A DNA stretch of 64,000 nt, from NCBI GenBank assembly GCA_042408195.1, contig JBHOQL010000072.1, forward strand, positions 1-64,000, written 5' to 3'. The translations under genes and the position numbers were made by a program. Positions 1 to 7,324 of this stretch are shown here, piece after piece (position 1 is the first letter of the stretch; each line of letters begins with the position of its first letter). Under the pieces are notes generated by a model that ran no database searches, was not told where the DNA came from, and saw nothing but the letters and a program-made list of their open reading frames with translations. The DNA comes from SpSt-600 sp042408195. Lineage in GTDB: Bacteria > Chloroflexota > Anaerolineae > SpSt-600.

Positions 1-410
1 GCAGCTGGGTCTTGGAACACCTGTCCGAGCCAAAGAAGACCTTTGAGGAAATAGCCAGGGTCCTCAAGCCCGGAGGCCGCTTCGTTTTTTTGACCCCGAA
101 CTTGCTCAACCCTATCCCGCGCCTCGGCCGGGAGTTGGCCAGGGCGGGATCCTCCCTGCACCATTTCCTCGTGGCTGGTCTATATGGCCGCCGGAGCCAA
201 GACGTTTTCCAACCTTATTATCGTGCTAATACCCCCCAAAGGATCGAGAAGTTGGCTTCAGGGGTGGGGTTGAGAAAGGTTTCTCTCCTCTTTGTAGAAG
301 ACCCCACCTACCTTGCCTTCAATCGCTCTCTTTTCCGTTTAAGCGTGTTGCTCGAAAACTTTATCCCCCGTTGGTGTAAAGTCCACCTGGTAGGGATTTA
401 CGAGAAATGA
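1..410 (+). CDS. SAM-dependent methyltransferase, C-terminal part (5' end outside window)
   Basis: The reading frame is already open at base 3 and runs to a TGA at 408-410, so only the C-terminal ~135 residues are present. It opens with SWVLEHL followed by a short helix and LKPGGRFVFLTPN. This is the classic end of a type-11 (UbiE/ubiquinone-like) methyltransferase Rossmann fold: the post-motif acidic/aromatic strand, then motif III with the GG turn. The acceptor cannot be inferred. The stop overlaps the start of the next gene (ATGA), implying translational coupling and one operon. A TTG at 12 could be read as a start but lies inside the conserved fold, so the true start is upstream of the window. 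Confidence 0.85.
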   Translation, partial: SWVLEHLSEPKKTFEEIARVLKPGGRFVFLTPNLLNPIPRLGRELARAGSSLHHFLVAGLYGRRSQDVFQPYYRANTPQRIEKLASGVGLRKVSLLFVEDPTYLAFNRSLFRLSVLLENFIPRWCKVHLVGIYEK

Positions 411-1177
411 CTCCGGCGGTGCGAGACCTTTTACTAATCCTTGGCCTTTCTGTCCTGATCATTTTCCTGGTCCTACCCCCCTACAGCCTTCTGGACAAAT
501 CCTATTTTGTAGCTTCGGGGGTTTGCCACCGTCTTCCGGAACACTCCCTTTTCTTTGGAGAAGAGCAAAGCCCCCTGTGTGCTCGCTGCACCGGCACTTA
601 TCTCGGCCTTTTATCAGCTACTGCCTTACTGGCAACCAGGGGGAGACTGAAAAGCAGCCAGTTTCCCCCTTTGAAAGTATCCCTTGCGCTGGCGGTCTTC
701 GTGGCTCTCTGGGCTATTGATGGATTCAACTCTTTCTGGACCTTTTGGAGCGGGCGGCCTCTGCTTTATACTCCATCGAACCGATTGAGACTGGTTACGG
801 GTCTGCTTTACGGGCTGTGTTGGTGGGGTTGGTTTGTGCCTCTCTTTAATACCTTGATTTTCAAAAATCCGATACCCTCCCGAAGCCTGGAGAACTTTGA
901 GGAACTCGGGCTCCTTCTCACACTTGGAGGTGGGCTATCGATTTTAGTCGTAATGCAGTGGCCTCCTTTACTCTACCCTCTGGCCCTTCTCAGCCTCGCA
1001 GGGCCTCTTCTACTGCTGGGGGCTATAAATTCCGTGCTCATCAAGCTTATCTTCAACTTTTACCCCGAAGGAATAGAAAAAGGGGGAGAACTGCTCCCCC
1101 TTTTCGCCGCCGGGATTGGCCTTTCCCTGGTGGAAATATCAGCCTTAGTGCTGGTGAGGATAATCTTCAAGTTCTAA
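407..1177 (+). CDS. DUF2085 family integral membrane protein
   Basis: A 256-residue, very hydrophobic protein with about seven predicted membrane segments. Residues ~39-62 carry the DUF2085 signature: CHRLPEHS, then PLCARCTGTYLG. The Cys-His and Cys-x-x-Cys residues could bind a metal or be redox active at the membrane face. No biochemical function is established for the family. The ATG overlaps the stop of the methyltransferase gene by four bases. The 3' end overlaps the convergent thioredoxin reductase gene by four bases. Confidence 0.8.
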   Translation: MTPAVRDLLLILGLSVLIIFLVLPPYSLLDKSYFVASGVCHRLPEHSLFFGEEQSPLCARCTGTYLGLLSATALLATRGRLKSSQFPPLKVSLALAVFVALWAIDGFNSFWTFWSGRPLLYTPSNRLRLVTGLLYGLCWWGWFVPLFNTLIFKNPIPSRSLENFEELGLLLTLGGGLSILVVMQWPPLLYPLALLSLAGPLLLLGAINSVLIKLIFNFYPEGIEKGGELLPLFAAGIGLSLVEISALVLVRIIFKF

Positions 1178-2127
1178 GCCCGCCATTCCTTCCCCGGATA
1201 CTCTCTTCCTTCAAGGTGGGCGATGAATTTCTCGGCTTCCATAGCTGCTATTGCCCCAGAAGCGGCTGCGGTCACTACCTGGGCCAGGACTTTTTCCTGG
1301 ACGTCCCCAGCGGCAAAGACCCCTGGGATATTGGTGTGCATGGCTCTGTCGGTTACGATGTAGCCTTGCTCATCCAGTTCCAGCTGTCCCCGGAACAAAG
1401 AAGTGTTCGGTGTGTTGCCAATGTAGATGAAAACCCCTTCCACTTTCAAGAAAGATTCCTCTCCTGTAACGACGTTTCGAATCTTGACCCCCTCAACTTT
1501 ATCCTTCCCCACAATTTCCGTCACAACAGAGTTCAAAACGAACTCAATACGTTCGTTTTGGCGTGCTCTGGCTTGAATTATGGCTTCGGCCCGAAGTTGG
1601 TCCCGTCTGTGAATTATGTAGACCTTGCGGGCGAAACGGGTAAGGTATAGGGCTTCTTTGACTGCGCTATCTCCGCCCCCCACTACTGCCACATCTTGGT
1701 CTTTGAAGAAAAACCCATCGCAGGTGGCGCAGAAGGAAACCCCTCGGCCGATGAATTCTTCCTCCCCCGGAACGCCGAGTCTCCTCGGCGAGACTCCTGT
1801 GGCTACAATAAGGGCTTTGCAGCGGTAATCGCCAGAATAAGTTGTAATAGTGAATGGATGTTCTTGAAGGTTTACAGAAATGACCTCGTCCATCTGGATT
1901 TCCGCTCCGAACTTCTTGGCTTGCTCCTGCATCAGGCGGATCAGTTCCATTCCAGAGATTCCATCCGGAAAACCAGGGTAGTTCTCGATTTCAGCGGTAA
2001 TGGCGGCCTGCCCACCTATCGCCCTGCCAGTGATGACCAATGTCTTAAGGGCGGACCTGGCAGAATATATAGCTGCGCTCAAGCCGGCCGGCCCCGAGCC
2101 TATAATTATGACATCATAAAGCTCCAC
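1174..2127 (-). CDS. trxB: Thioredoxin reductase (NADPH)
   Basis: A flavoprotein of 317 residues, the usual length for low-molecular-weight TrxB, passing electrons from NADPH through FAD and a disulfide to thioredoxin. The FAD motif GSGPAG is at 10-15, the redox centre CATC at 133-136, the NADP-binding GGGDSA near 149-154, and the second FAD motif GVFAAGD near the C-terminus. The start is GTG at 2127 with a GGGAGGG ribosome site upstream. It begins three bases after the stop of a membrane-anchored thioredoxin that appears to contain selenocysteine, so that protein is the obvious electron acceptor. Confidence 0.95.
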   Translation of the reverse strand: MELYDVIIIGSGPAGLSAAIYSARSALKTLVITGRAIGGQAAITAEIENYPGFPDGISGMELIRLMQEQAKKFGAEIQMDEVISVNLQEHPFTITTYSGDYRCKALIVATGVSPRRLGVPGEEEFIGRGVSFCATCDGFFFKDQDVAVVGGGDSAVKEALYLTRFARKVYIIHRRDQLRAEAIIQARARQNERIEFVLNSVVTEIVGKDKVEGVKIRNVVTGEESFLKVEGVFIYIGNTPNTSLFRGQLELDEQGYIVTDRAMHTNIPGVFAAGDVQEKVLAQVVTAAASGAIAAMEAEKFIAHLEGREYPGKEWRA

Positions 2128-2130
2128 GGC

Positions 2131-2547
2131 TTAATCCCTCCCCTGAGAGTTTTCCACCGCTTCAATTATCACTTTCTGCTCTGGGATACCAATGTGATAG
2201 TATATCAAATTTCCTTTGCCATCAAAAACGAGGAAGGTAGGCACAGCCCTAATCCCGTATTTAGAAGCCAGAGCCCGGCCAGGATTCCCCCACACATCTA
2301 ACCTTATGAGAGCAGCTTTACCCTCAAGCCTTTTCTCCAGCCCATCCACGATGGGCTTTGAAAGTAAGCAAGCGCTTCAGGTGTTGGAGAAAAATTCCAC
2401 CACCACCGGTTTCCCGCCGGTTATAAGAGCGTTGAATTCGTCCAGTGATTCTACAGGGCTAGGACGGGTCCGGAGGAAAAAGTAAGCAGCAATTAAAATG
2501 AAAAGAACCGCAATTAGGGGCAGATTTTCCTTAATGAAATTGCCCAC
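2131..2547 (-). CDS. Membrane-anchored thioredoxin-fold protein with in-frame TGA (probable selenocysteine, UxxC)
   Basis: Read from the GTG at 2547 (ribosome site AAAGGAGGG five bases upstream), the frame encodes 138 residues if the TGA at 2377-2379 is decoded. Residues ~9-24 form one membrane anchor (LPLIAVLFILIAAYFF). A linker follows, then strand VVVEFF, then SNT-U57-S-A-C60. This is the thioredoxin CxxC site with TGA replacing the first cysteine. The fold continues through LIRLDVW and the cis-proline loop RAVPTFLVF, so sequence on both sides of the TGA is one intact domain. A perfect 8-bp hairpin lies 27 bases after the TGA. Without readthrough only a 72-residue piece starting at GTG 2349 would be made, lacking the active site. 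Neighbours are a ferredoxin upstream and trxB three bases downstream. The alternative is a pseudogene with a Cys-to-stop change. Confidence 0.75.
2339..2357 (-). promoter_or_regulatory. Putative bacterial SECIS hairpin inside the thioredoxin gene
   Basis: On the minus strand AGCCCATC, loop GTG and GATGGGCT form a perfect 8-bp stem with a three-base loop starting with G. The loop begins 27 bases after the TGA. That lies within the 16-37 base spacing reported for bacterial SECIS elements, which usually have a G in the first loop positions. The hairpin is inside the coding sequence, as bacterial SECIS elements are. SelB binding is inferred. Confidence 0.6.
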
Positions 2548-2559
2548 AGCTCCCTCCTT

Positions 2560-2775
2560 TCATTTCTGTATAACAATAGCGTTGAATGGACACTCAGCAA
2601 CGCAGAGATGACACCCGTAGCAGCGGCTTGGGTCCACGAAAGGCGGTTCTTCTGGATCTATTTGCCTCAGGGCTTTACTTCTGCAAACTTTACGAGCAAG
2701 GCATTTAGGGCAAGATCTGCACAAAGCAAAATCCACATAGGGCAAACCCTTAGCGTAAGCTTTCACGCCTTCCAT
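2560..2775 (-). CDS. Small 2[4Fe-4S] ferredoxin-like protein
   Basis: A 71-residue protein with two cysteine clusters. The C-terminal one is a standard ferredoxin site (CYGCHLCVAECP). The N-terminal one reads C-RS-C-PK-C-LARKV-C, where the last cysteine is spaced five residues on instead of the usual three and is not followed by proline, so that cluster may be unusual or lost. It is the first gene of the minus-strand set ferredoxin, thioredoxin, trxB, with 12 bases to the thioredoxin start. A role as electron donor or partner in the same redox pathway is inferred from position only. Confidence 0.75.
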   Translation of the reverse strand: MEGVKAYAKGLPYVDFALCRSCPKCLARKVCRSKALRQIDPEEPPFVDPSRCYGCHLCVAECPFNAIVIQK

Positions 2776-2791
2776 TCCTGCAATAACCCCC

Positions 2792-2821
2792 TTGACTTCG
2801 CCCCCCGGGTTCTGCTAAAAT
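2792..2821 (+). promoter_or_regulatory. Promoter for the 54-residue microprotein gene, with overlapping inverted repeat
   Basis: TTGACT (2792-2797), an 18-base spacer and TAAAAT (2816-2821). The -10 box lies inside an imperfect inverted repeat (TAAAATACCC ... GGGTATATTTTA, 2816-2842) between this gene and the divergent ferredoxin operon, which could be an operator. Confidence 0.5.
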
Positions 2822-2858
2822 ACCCGGTGGGGGTATATTTTACTCGGAGGATGTCGCA

Positions 2859-3023
2859 ATGTCAAGGGACGAGGTTGAGGCAAGGATTCGGGAGATAGAG
2901 AAAAAGATAGCTGATTTAAAGGCCCGTTGGCCGAAGCACACCGTTCCAACTTCTATGGCTGTTGAACTGGAAGAACTTGAGGAAGAGCTGGAAAACCTCA
3001 GGAAGGAGCTTTCTTCGTCCTAA
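2859..3023 (+). CDS. Small charged coiled-coil protein, 54 residues
   Basis: An ATG at 2859 with CGGAGG eight bases upstream opens a 54-residue frame ending at TAA 3021-3023. The protein is two amphipathic, Glu/Lys/Arg-rich helices (DEVEARIREIEKKIADLKAR and ELEELEEELENLRKEL) joined by WPKHTVPTS, so a helical hairpin or coiled coil is likely. It resembles small uncharacterised proteins remembered from Chloroflexi genomes, but no function is known. Its last 26 bases overlap the convergent Nudix gene. Confidence 0.7.
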   Translation: MSRDEVEARIREIEKKIADLKARWPKHTVPTSMAVELEELEEELENLRKELSSS

Positions 3024-3543
3024 CCTCTTCTTTCCACAAGGCCAAGGCGCGTCGATTAGTCTCAAAGGCTATCTCAGCGGGAATTTCATCTGGGGAAAAG
3101 AACCCGATTTCAGAAGCATCATCACCCGGGGTCAATGTTCCACCTACCCTCCGTGCTCTGTAGATTATTATTATCCCCGGTCCCCGAAAGTCGTCCCTAT
3201 AATGAAATATGCCGAAAAGCCCCTCAATTTCTACCTCTAAGCCAGTTTCTTCAAAGCATTCTCTTTTAGCCGTTTCCTCTGGTGTTTCATCCCATTCCAT
3301 GAATCCTGCTGGAAGCCCCCATTTACCCCTTTCGGGAGGAACTGCTCTTTTTGCTAACAAAATCTTTCCATTTTCTTCTACAAGAACCCCCGCTCCCACC
3401 TTCGGGTCCTGGAAAATCACGTTGCCGCAGCCTGGGCAGTAAAGCCTCACCCTTCCGAAGAGGTCCCGCTTTTCCAAAGGGCCTGCACAATAAGGACAGA
3501 AACGCCAAAGGGGCACTGGCTTTATATCTATCGCCGATTCCAT
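2998..3543 (-). CDS. Nudix hydrolase with N-terminal zinc ribbon
   Basis: A four-cysteine zinc ribbon (CPYC ... CPGC) is followed by a complete Nudix box from GFMEWDETP through REC to EETG (G-x5-E-x7-RE-x2-EE-x-G), with an upstream LPAG. The layout matches NADH pyrophosphatase (NudC)-like and ADP-ribose/NTP-cleaving Nudix enzymes. The exact substrate is unclear. A TTG at 3564 is an alternative start, but the ATG at 3543 has GGAGGAGG at the right distance and gives 181 residues, so it is preferred. The 3' end overlaps the convergent microprotein gene by 26 bases. Confidence 0.85.
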   Translation of the reverse strand: MESAIDIKPVPLWRFCPYCAGPLEKRDLFGRVRLYCPGCGNVIFQDPKVGAGVLVEENGKILLAKRAVPPERGKWGLPAGFMEWDETPEETAKRECFEETGLEVEIEGLFGIFHYRDDFRGPGIIIIYRARRVGGTLTPGDDASEIGFFSPDEIPAEIAFETNRRALALWKEEVRTKKAPS

Positions 3544-3564
3544 TCCAGCCTCCTCCGCAGACAA

Positions 3565-3593
3565 ATTATATCCCTACCTATCTTCTTTACCAA
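3565..3593 (-). promoter_or_regulatory. Promoter for the Nudix gene
   Basis: On the minus strand TTGGTA (3593-3588), a 17-base spacer and a perfect TATAAT (3570-3565), 22 bases upstream of the preferred ATG. Confidence 0.6.
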
Positions 3594-3669
3594 AACAGCC
3601 CTCTGGTGTTAAAATGATGCCACCGTTTCTTGCGGGTCTAATGGAACTTCAAAGTGCTCGCGAAGAATG

Positions 3670-4752
3670 GGTGCATGGGTGATCTGTCAGTGAGTTGTTA
3701 GGCAGGTGCGGGTTGCCTTTCGGGCAAAAAGGAGGAATGATAAGGGCCAACCCAATACCCTGGAGATGCTCAATGGCCCGCTGTCTCCTTTCCCAGCAAG
3801 AAGATTTCATCCAACAAATGACGAAGCAGATGACCCAACTGGCCCAACAGATGGCCGAACGGGTGGCCGCTCAACCCCGAATACCGGAGGAAGTAGAAAC
3901 CTTCGACCCCCTTCGCCAACCGAAGCAGGCCTTTCTCGTGTGGTCAGACCGCACACTATCAGCGAAAACGGCCAGGGACCTTTCTGCCCCTCTTGGAAAC
4001 AGTCAAGGTGAACATGCCCTTTTACCTTTGCCCTTCCCTTCATCACAGGACTGTACCGCTGGCTCAGAAACTGGCTCTGTGCGGAAAGTGTTCAACCCCC
4101 CTTTTGAGAAAGCGGCTCATCCAATCTACCCCAACACCATTTGGAAAGCCACTAAGGGTCTGGGTCAGGTAGCTGTGGAAGAAGAGCAAAAAGCCGCAGA
4201 GGCTTCTTGGACTTGGTCTTTCCTCAACGGCCTTTCTTGCCCGCGCAGGCCCCGAATCTTGGGACAGTGGTACGGACCTGGGAGGAGATGAAAAGAGCTG
4301 CTCCGCCGCCTTCCCAACGGAGCGATTCGCGGGAGGACCCGGAACCTTCGGGCAAGCGCTCTGGCTGGAAGGGTATCAGCAAGAAGTGACCCAAGGGAAA
4401 GAGGTTGCGGCGATTGGGGATGGGGCGAACTGGATTCAGTATGTCTGGAAAGTGGCTTGAGCTGCCTGGGGGTAGGAGAGTCCTCAGGCCCAGGAAATGG
4501 ATTGTGGTAAAGGAAGGTGACGGAAGTGATTCGGCGCTGCCAGGGAAAGGCGACGGTGGCAGGAGAGGCGGCTTATCAAGCGGTAACGTACTGAGGGAGT
4601 GGGGGGGAGTTGGAGGTACTTGCATGGTTGTCCATCTGCAAGCCTGGTTGAAGAGCGGTTGCTGGTAGGAGACGATAGCCCAACCCCCTCCTCCTTCCTA
4701 AAGCTATACTCGTCGTCCGGCACCCCATTCCTGACAAATCGTGCATGCACCC
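3670..4752 (+). mobile_element. Degenerate ISKra4-like insertion element, copy A
   Basis: About 1.08 kb with related ends: GGTGCATG ... GATCTGTCAG at the left and, read inward, GGTGCATGCACGATTTGTCAG at the right. A near-identical copy lies inverted at 21105-22099. The plus strand keeps transposase-like pieces in shifting frames: FIQQMTKQMTQLAQQMAERV near 3810-3870, and FGQALWLEGYQQEV with AIGDGANWIQYVW near 4350-4455. The GDGA-W motif is the acidic-residue region of DDE transposases of the ISKra4/ISLre2 type. TGA and TAG stops follow it at once, so no active enzyme can be made. The family call is tentative. Confidence 0.75.
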
Positions 4753-4766
4753 AAAAAATTCGCGAT

Positions 4767-4795
4767 TTGACAAAGCATTTAATGCCTTGTATAAT
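4767..4795 (+). promoter_or_regulatory. Consensus promoter of the tRNA-Thr/tuf operon
   Basis: Perfect TTGACA (4767-4772), a 17-base spacer and perfect TATAAT (4790-4795), with transcription expected near 4802, just before tRNA-Thr. The -35 box starts about 15 bases outside the right end of element copy A. Confidence 0.85.
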
Positions 4796-4809
4796 ATACT
4801 AAAGCAAGA

Positions 4810-4885
4810 GCCCACGTAGCTCAGTCGGCAGAGCAACGCCTTGGTAAGGCGTAGGTCACCGGTTCAAATCCGGTCGTGGGCTCCA
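4810..4885 (+). tRNA. tRNA-Thr (GGT)
   Basis: Full cloverleaf. The acceptor GCCCACG pairs with CGTGGGC, the anticodon stem CGCC/GGCG holds loop TTGGTAA (anticodon GGT), and the T loop is TTCAAAT. The CCA tail is encoded (4883-4885). It is the first gene of the tuf operon. Confidence 0.95.
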
Positions 4886-4909
4886 TGATTTATAAAGGGA
4901 GGGGTTGAG

Positions 4910-6112
4910 ATGTCCAAGCCAAAGTTTGTGAGGACCAAACCGCATGTGAACGTGGGGACGATAGGGCACATTGACCATGGTAAGACAACTCTTACGGCGG
5001 CGATCACCAAGGTTTTGAGTTTGAAGGGGCTTGCGCAGTTTGTTCCTTTTGAGGAGATTGACAAGGCTCCCGAGGAGAGGGCGAGGGGTATTACGATAAA
5101 CATAGCGCACATTGAGTATGAGTCCTACAAGAGGCACTATGCCCACATAGACTGTCCTGGGCATGTGGACTACATAAAGAACATGATAACGGGTGCGGCT
5201 CAGATGGATGGAGCGATTTTGGTGGTAGCGGCTCCTGATGGGCCGATGCCCCAGACTAGGGAGCATGTGCTTTTGGCAAGGCAAGTGAACGTTCCGGCGA
5301 TGGTGATATTTCTCAACAAAGTGGACATGATGGATGATCCTGAGCTTTTGGAGCTTGTGGAACTGGAGCTTAGGGAGCTATTGACCAAGTATGGTTATCC
5401 TGGGGATGAGGTACCGATAATAAGGGGTAGTGCTAGGCTGGCTCTTGAGAGTCCTAGCACAGATCCTGATGCTCCGGAATACAAGTGCATCTGGGAGCTA
5501 ATAGATGCTTTGGACAACTACATACCTGAGCCTGTAAGGGATGTGGATAAGCCTTTTCTCATGCCGATAGAGGACGTATTTAGCATAAAGGGGAGGGGGA
5601 CGGTAGTAACAGGAAGGGTAGAGAGGGGTATAGTTAAGGTGGGAGATGAAGTGGAGGTGGTGGGTTATCGAGCGGAGCCGATAAGGACGGTGGTTACGGG
5701 TGTGGAGATGTTTAGGAAGGTTTTGGATTATGGGCAGGCGGGAGATAACATAGGGTGTCTTTTGAGGGGTGTTGATAAGAAGGATGTTCGTAGGGGTATG
5801 GTGTTGGCGGCCGTTGGGACGATAAAGCCGCACACGGAGTTTGAGGCGGAGGTTTACGTGCTTAAGAAGGAGGAGGGTGGTAGGCATACACCATTCTTCA
5901 GTGGGTATAGGCCTCAGTTTTACATTCGGACGATGGATGTAACTGGAGAGATAAGGCTTCCTGAGGGTGTGGAGATGGCGATGCCTGGGGACAATCTCAG
6001 GCTGAGGGTTAAGCTCATAGTTCCGGTGGCCTTGGAGCCTGGCTCAAGGTTTGCCATTCGTGAAGGAGGCAAAACCATAGGCGCAGGCGTAATAACTAAG
6101 ATAATTGATTAG
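4910..6112 (+). CDS. tuf: Elongation factor Tu
   Basis: A 400-residue GTPase that delivers aminoacyl-tRNA to the ribosome. G1 GHIDHGKT is at 19-26, switch RGITIN, G3 DCPGH and G4 NKVD. Domains 2 and 3 are complete and end in GAGVITKIID. A GGGAGGGG ribosome site precedes ATG 4910. Most of the gene uses codons unlike its neighbours: GGG/GGT, AGG, ATA and GCG are frequent and C-ending codons rare. The last ~90 bases look like the surrounding genes again. Confidence 0.98.
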   Translation: MSKPKFVRTKPHVNVGTIGHIDHGKTTLTAAITKVLSLKGLAQFVPFEEIDKAPEERARGITINIAHIEYESYKRHYAHIDCPGHVDYIKNMITGAAQMDGAILVVAAPDGPMPQTREHVLLARQVNVPAMVIFLNKVDMMDDPELLELVELELRELLTKYGYPGDEVPIIRGSARLALESPSTDPDAPEYKCIWELIDALDNYIPEPVRDVDKPFLMPIEDVFSIKGRGTVVTGRVERGIVKVGDEVEVVGYRAEPIRTVVTGVEMFRKVLDYGQAGDNIGCLLRGVDKKDVRRGMVLAAVGTIKPHTEFEAEVYVLKKEEGGRHTPFFSGYRPQFYIRTMDVTGEIRLPEGVEMAMPGDNLRLRVKLIVPVALEPGSRFAIREGGKTIGAGVITKIID

Positions 6113-6128
6113 GACCCGGGGGTAGCAT

Positions 6129-6291
6129 ATGGCTAAAAAGGCGGCGCGAATTATAATTACCTTAGCGTGTACAGAGTGCAAGGAGCGCAATTACACTACG
6201 GAAAAGAACAAAGTGAATGATCCGGGTCGTCTTGAATTGAAGAAGTACTGCCCCCGGTGTCATAGGCACACCCTTCATCGAGAGGTTAGGT

Positions 6292-6293
<2 letters not shown>
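6129..6293 (+). CDS. rpmG: 50S ribosomal protein L33
   Basis: 54 residues, the normal L33 length, with two Cys-x-x-Cys pairs (CTEC and CPRC) of the zinc-binding form. It runs from ATG 6129 to TAG 6291-6293. The stop codon overlaps the first bases of the downstream tRNA-Trp, so tRNA processing must cut inside the mRNA tail. It sits between tuf and secE, a common bacterial order. Confidence 0.95.
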
Positions 6294-6364
<71 letters not shown>

Positions 6365-6381
6365 TTTAGAAAACGGGGTCA

Positions 6382-6414
6382 AGACACCGCTCCACTGAAA
6401 GTGGGACGGTGTCT
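6382..6414 (+). other. Strong hairpin between tRNA-Trp and secE
   Basis: AGACACCG ... CGGTGTCT with a further inner stem (TCCACT/AGTGGGA). Only TTAAAAA follows rather than a T run, so it may be a processing or stability element, or a weak attenuator before secE, rather than a full terminator. Confidence 0.45.
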
Positions 6415-6439
6415 TAAAAATGTAAAAAGGGGTTGTAAG

Positions 6440-6646
6440 GTGCCAAAAGGCTCAGAATCTGGCCGTAAATTCTCAATAAGGCGTTACCTAAGGGAGACGA
6501 TAGCGGAATTGAGGAAAGTGACCTGGCCGACCCGGGAGGAGGCCATTAGATTAACCTTGATTGTCATAATAACCATATTGGTGATGGCTGTAATCTTGGG
6601 TCTGCTCGATTATGTTTATGCTAAACTTATGGATCTCATCATCTGA
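6440..6646 (+). CDS. secE: Preprotein translocase subunit SecE
   Basis: 68 residues from GTG 6440. The typical SecE pattern is present: an amphipathic helix with LRETIAELRKVTWPTREEA followed by one membrane segment (LTLIVIITILVMAVILGLL). It joins SecY and SecG in the membrane channel. The same frame is open upstream into tRNA-Trp, but the GTG behind AAAAAGGGG gives the normal length. nusG follows two bases after the stop. Confidence 0.93.
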   Translation: MPKGSESGRKFSIRRYLRETIAELRKVTWPTREEAIRLTLIVIITILVMAVILGLLDYVYAKLMDLII

Positions 6647-6648
6647 CC

Positions 6649-7308
6649 ATGCTGAAGGGAAAGAAGAAGTCCGTCCTTGAAGAAATTTCCAAAATGGTGA
6701 AAGAGGCTAACCTGGTGGAGGCCGAGGAGAGTCCAAGTGTGCCGGAAGGGGAAGCTCCCCTTCAGTTAGAAGAAAGGCCGGAAAGCCGGGCAGCTTGGTA
6801 TGTTGTCCACTGCTATTCTGGTTACGAGGAAAAAGTTAAGAGGAACCTGGAGCAGCGCATTGAATCTATGGGGATGAAGGATTACATCTTTGAAGTTATA
6901 GTCCCCACAGAGGAAGTGATCGAAATCAAGGACGGGCAAAGGCAAACAGTTAAAAGGCGCATCTTCCCGGGTTATGTGCTGGTCAAGATGATAATGAACG
7001 AACGCTCTTGGTACGCAGTGCGCAACACCCCAGGGGTTACAGGTTTCGTGGGGATAGGCAACAAGCCCACTCCCTTGACTGAGGAAGAAGTTGAGAAAAT
7101 AATGCAGCGGGTTTATGCCCCAGCACCTCAAGTTGAGGTGGGCTTCAGGCCAGGTGAGAGGGTTAGGGTAATAGAGGGGCCCTTCGCCGAATTCATTGGC
7201 ATTGTAGATGAGGTCTTCCCTGATAAAGGGAAAGTCCGCATTCTTCTATCGTTTTTCGGCAGGGAGACGCCCGTAGAGCTGGATGTCCTTCAGGTAGAGA
7301 AAGCTTAG
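6649..7308 (+). CDS. nusG: Transcription termination/antitermination protein NusG
   Basis: 219 residues. It has an acidic N-terminal extension of about 45 residues, the NGN domain beginning AWYVVHCYSGYEEKVKRNL with the FPGYVLVKM strand, and a C-terminal KOW domain (FRPGERVRVIEGPFAEF). It binds RNA polymerase and links it to Rho or ribosomes. It lies directly after secE and before rplK, the usual order. Confidence 0.95.
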   Translation: MLKGKKKSVLEEISKMVKEANLVEAEESPSVPEGEAPLQLEERPESRAAWYVVHCYSGYEEKVKRNLEQRIESMGMKDYIFEVIVPTEEVIEIKDGQRQTVKRRIFPGYVLVKMIMNERSWYAVRNTPGVTGFVGIGNKPTPLTEEEVEKIMQRVYAPAPQVEVGFRPGERVRVIEGPFAEFIGIVDEVFPDKGKVRILLSFFGRETPVELDVLQVEKA

Positions 7309-7324
7309 CTCAAGGAGGTAGAAA

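Noticed and set aside
2216..2485. Plus-strand open frame across the thioredoxin gene
   Set aside because: It is the complement of the thioredoxin coding region and has no domain of its own.
4224..4625. Proline-rich minus-strand ORF in element copy A
   Set aside because: The opposite strand carries the transposase motif GDGANW; the proline-rich frame is its shadow and recurs in copy B for the same reason.
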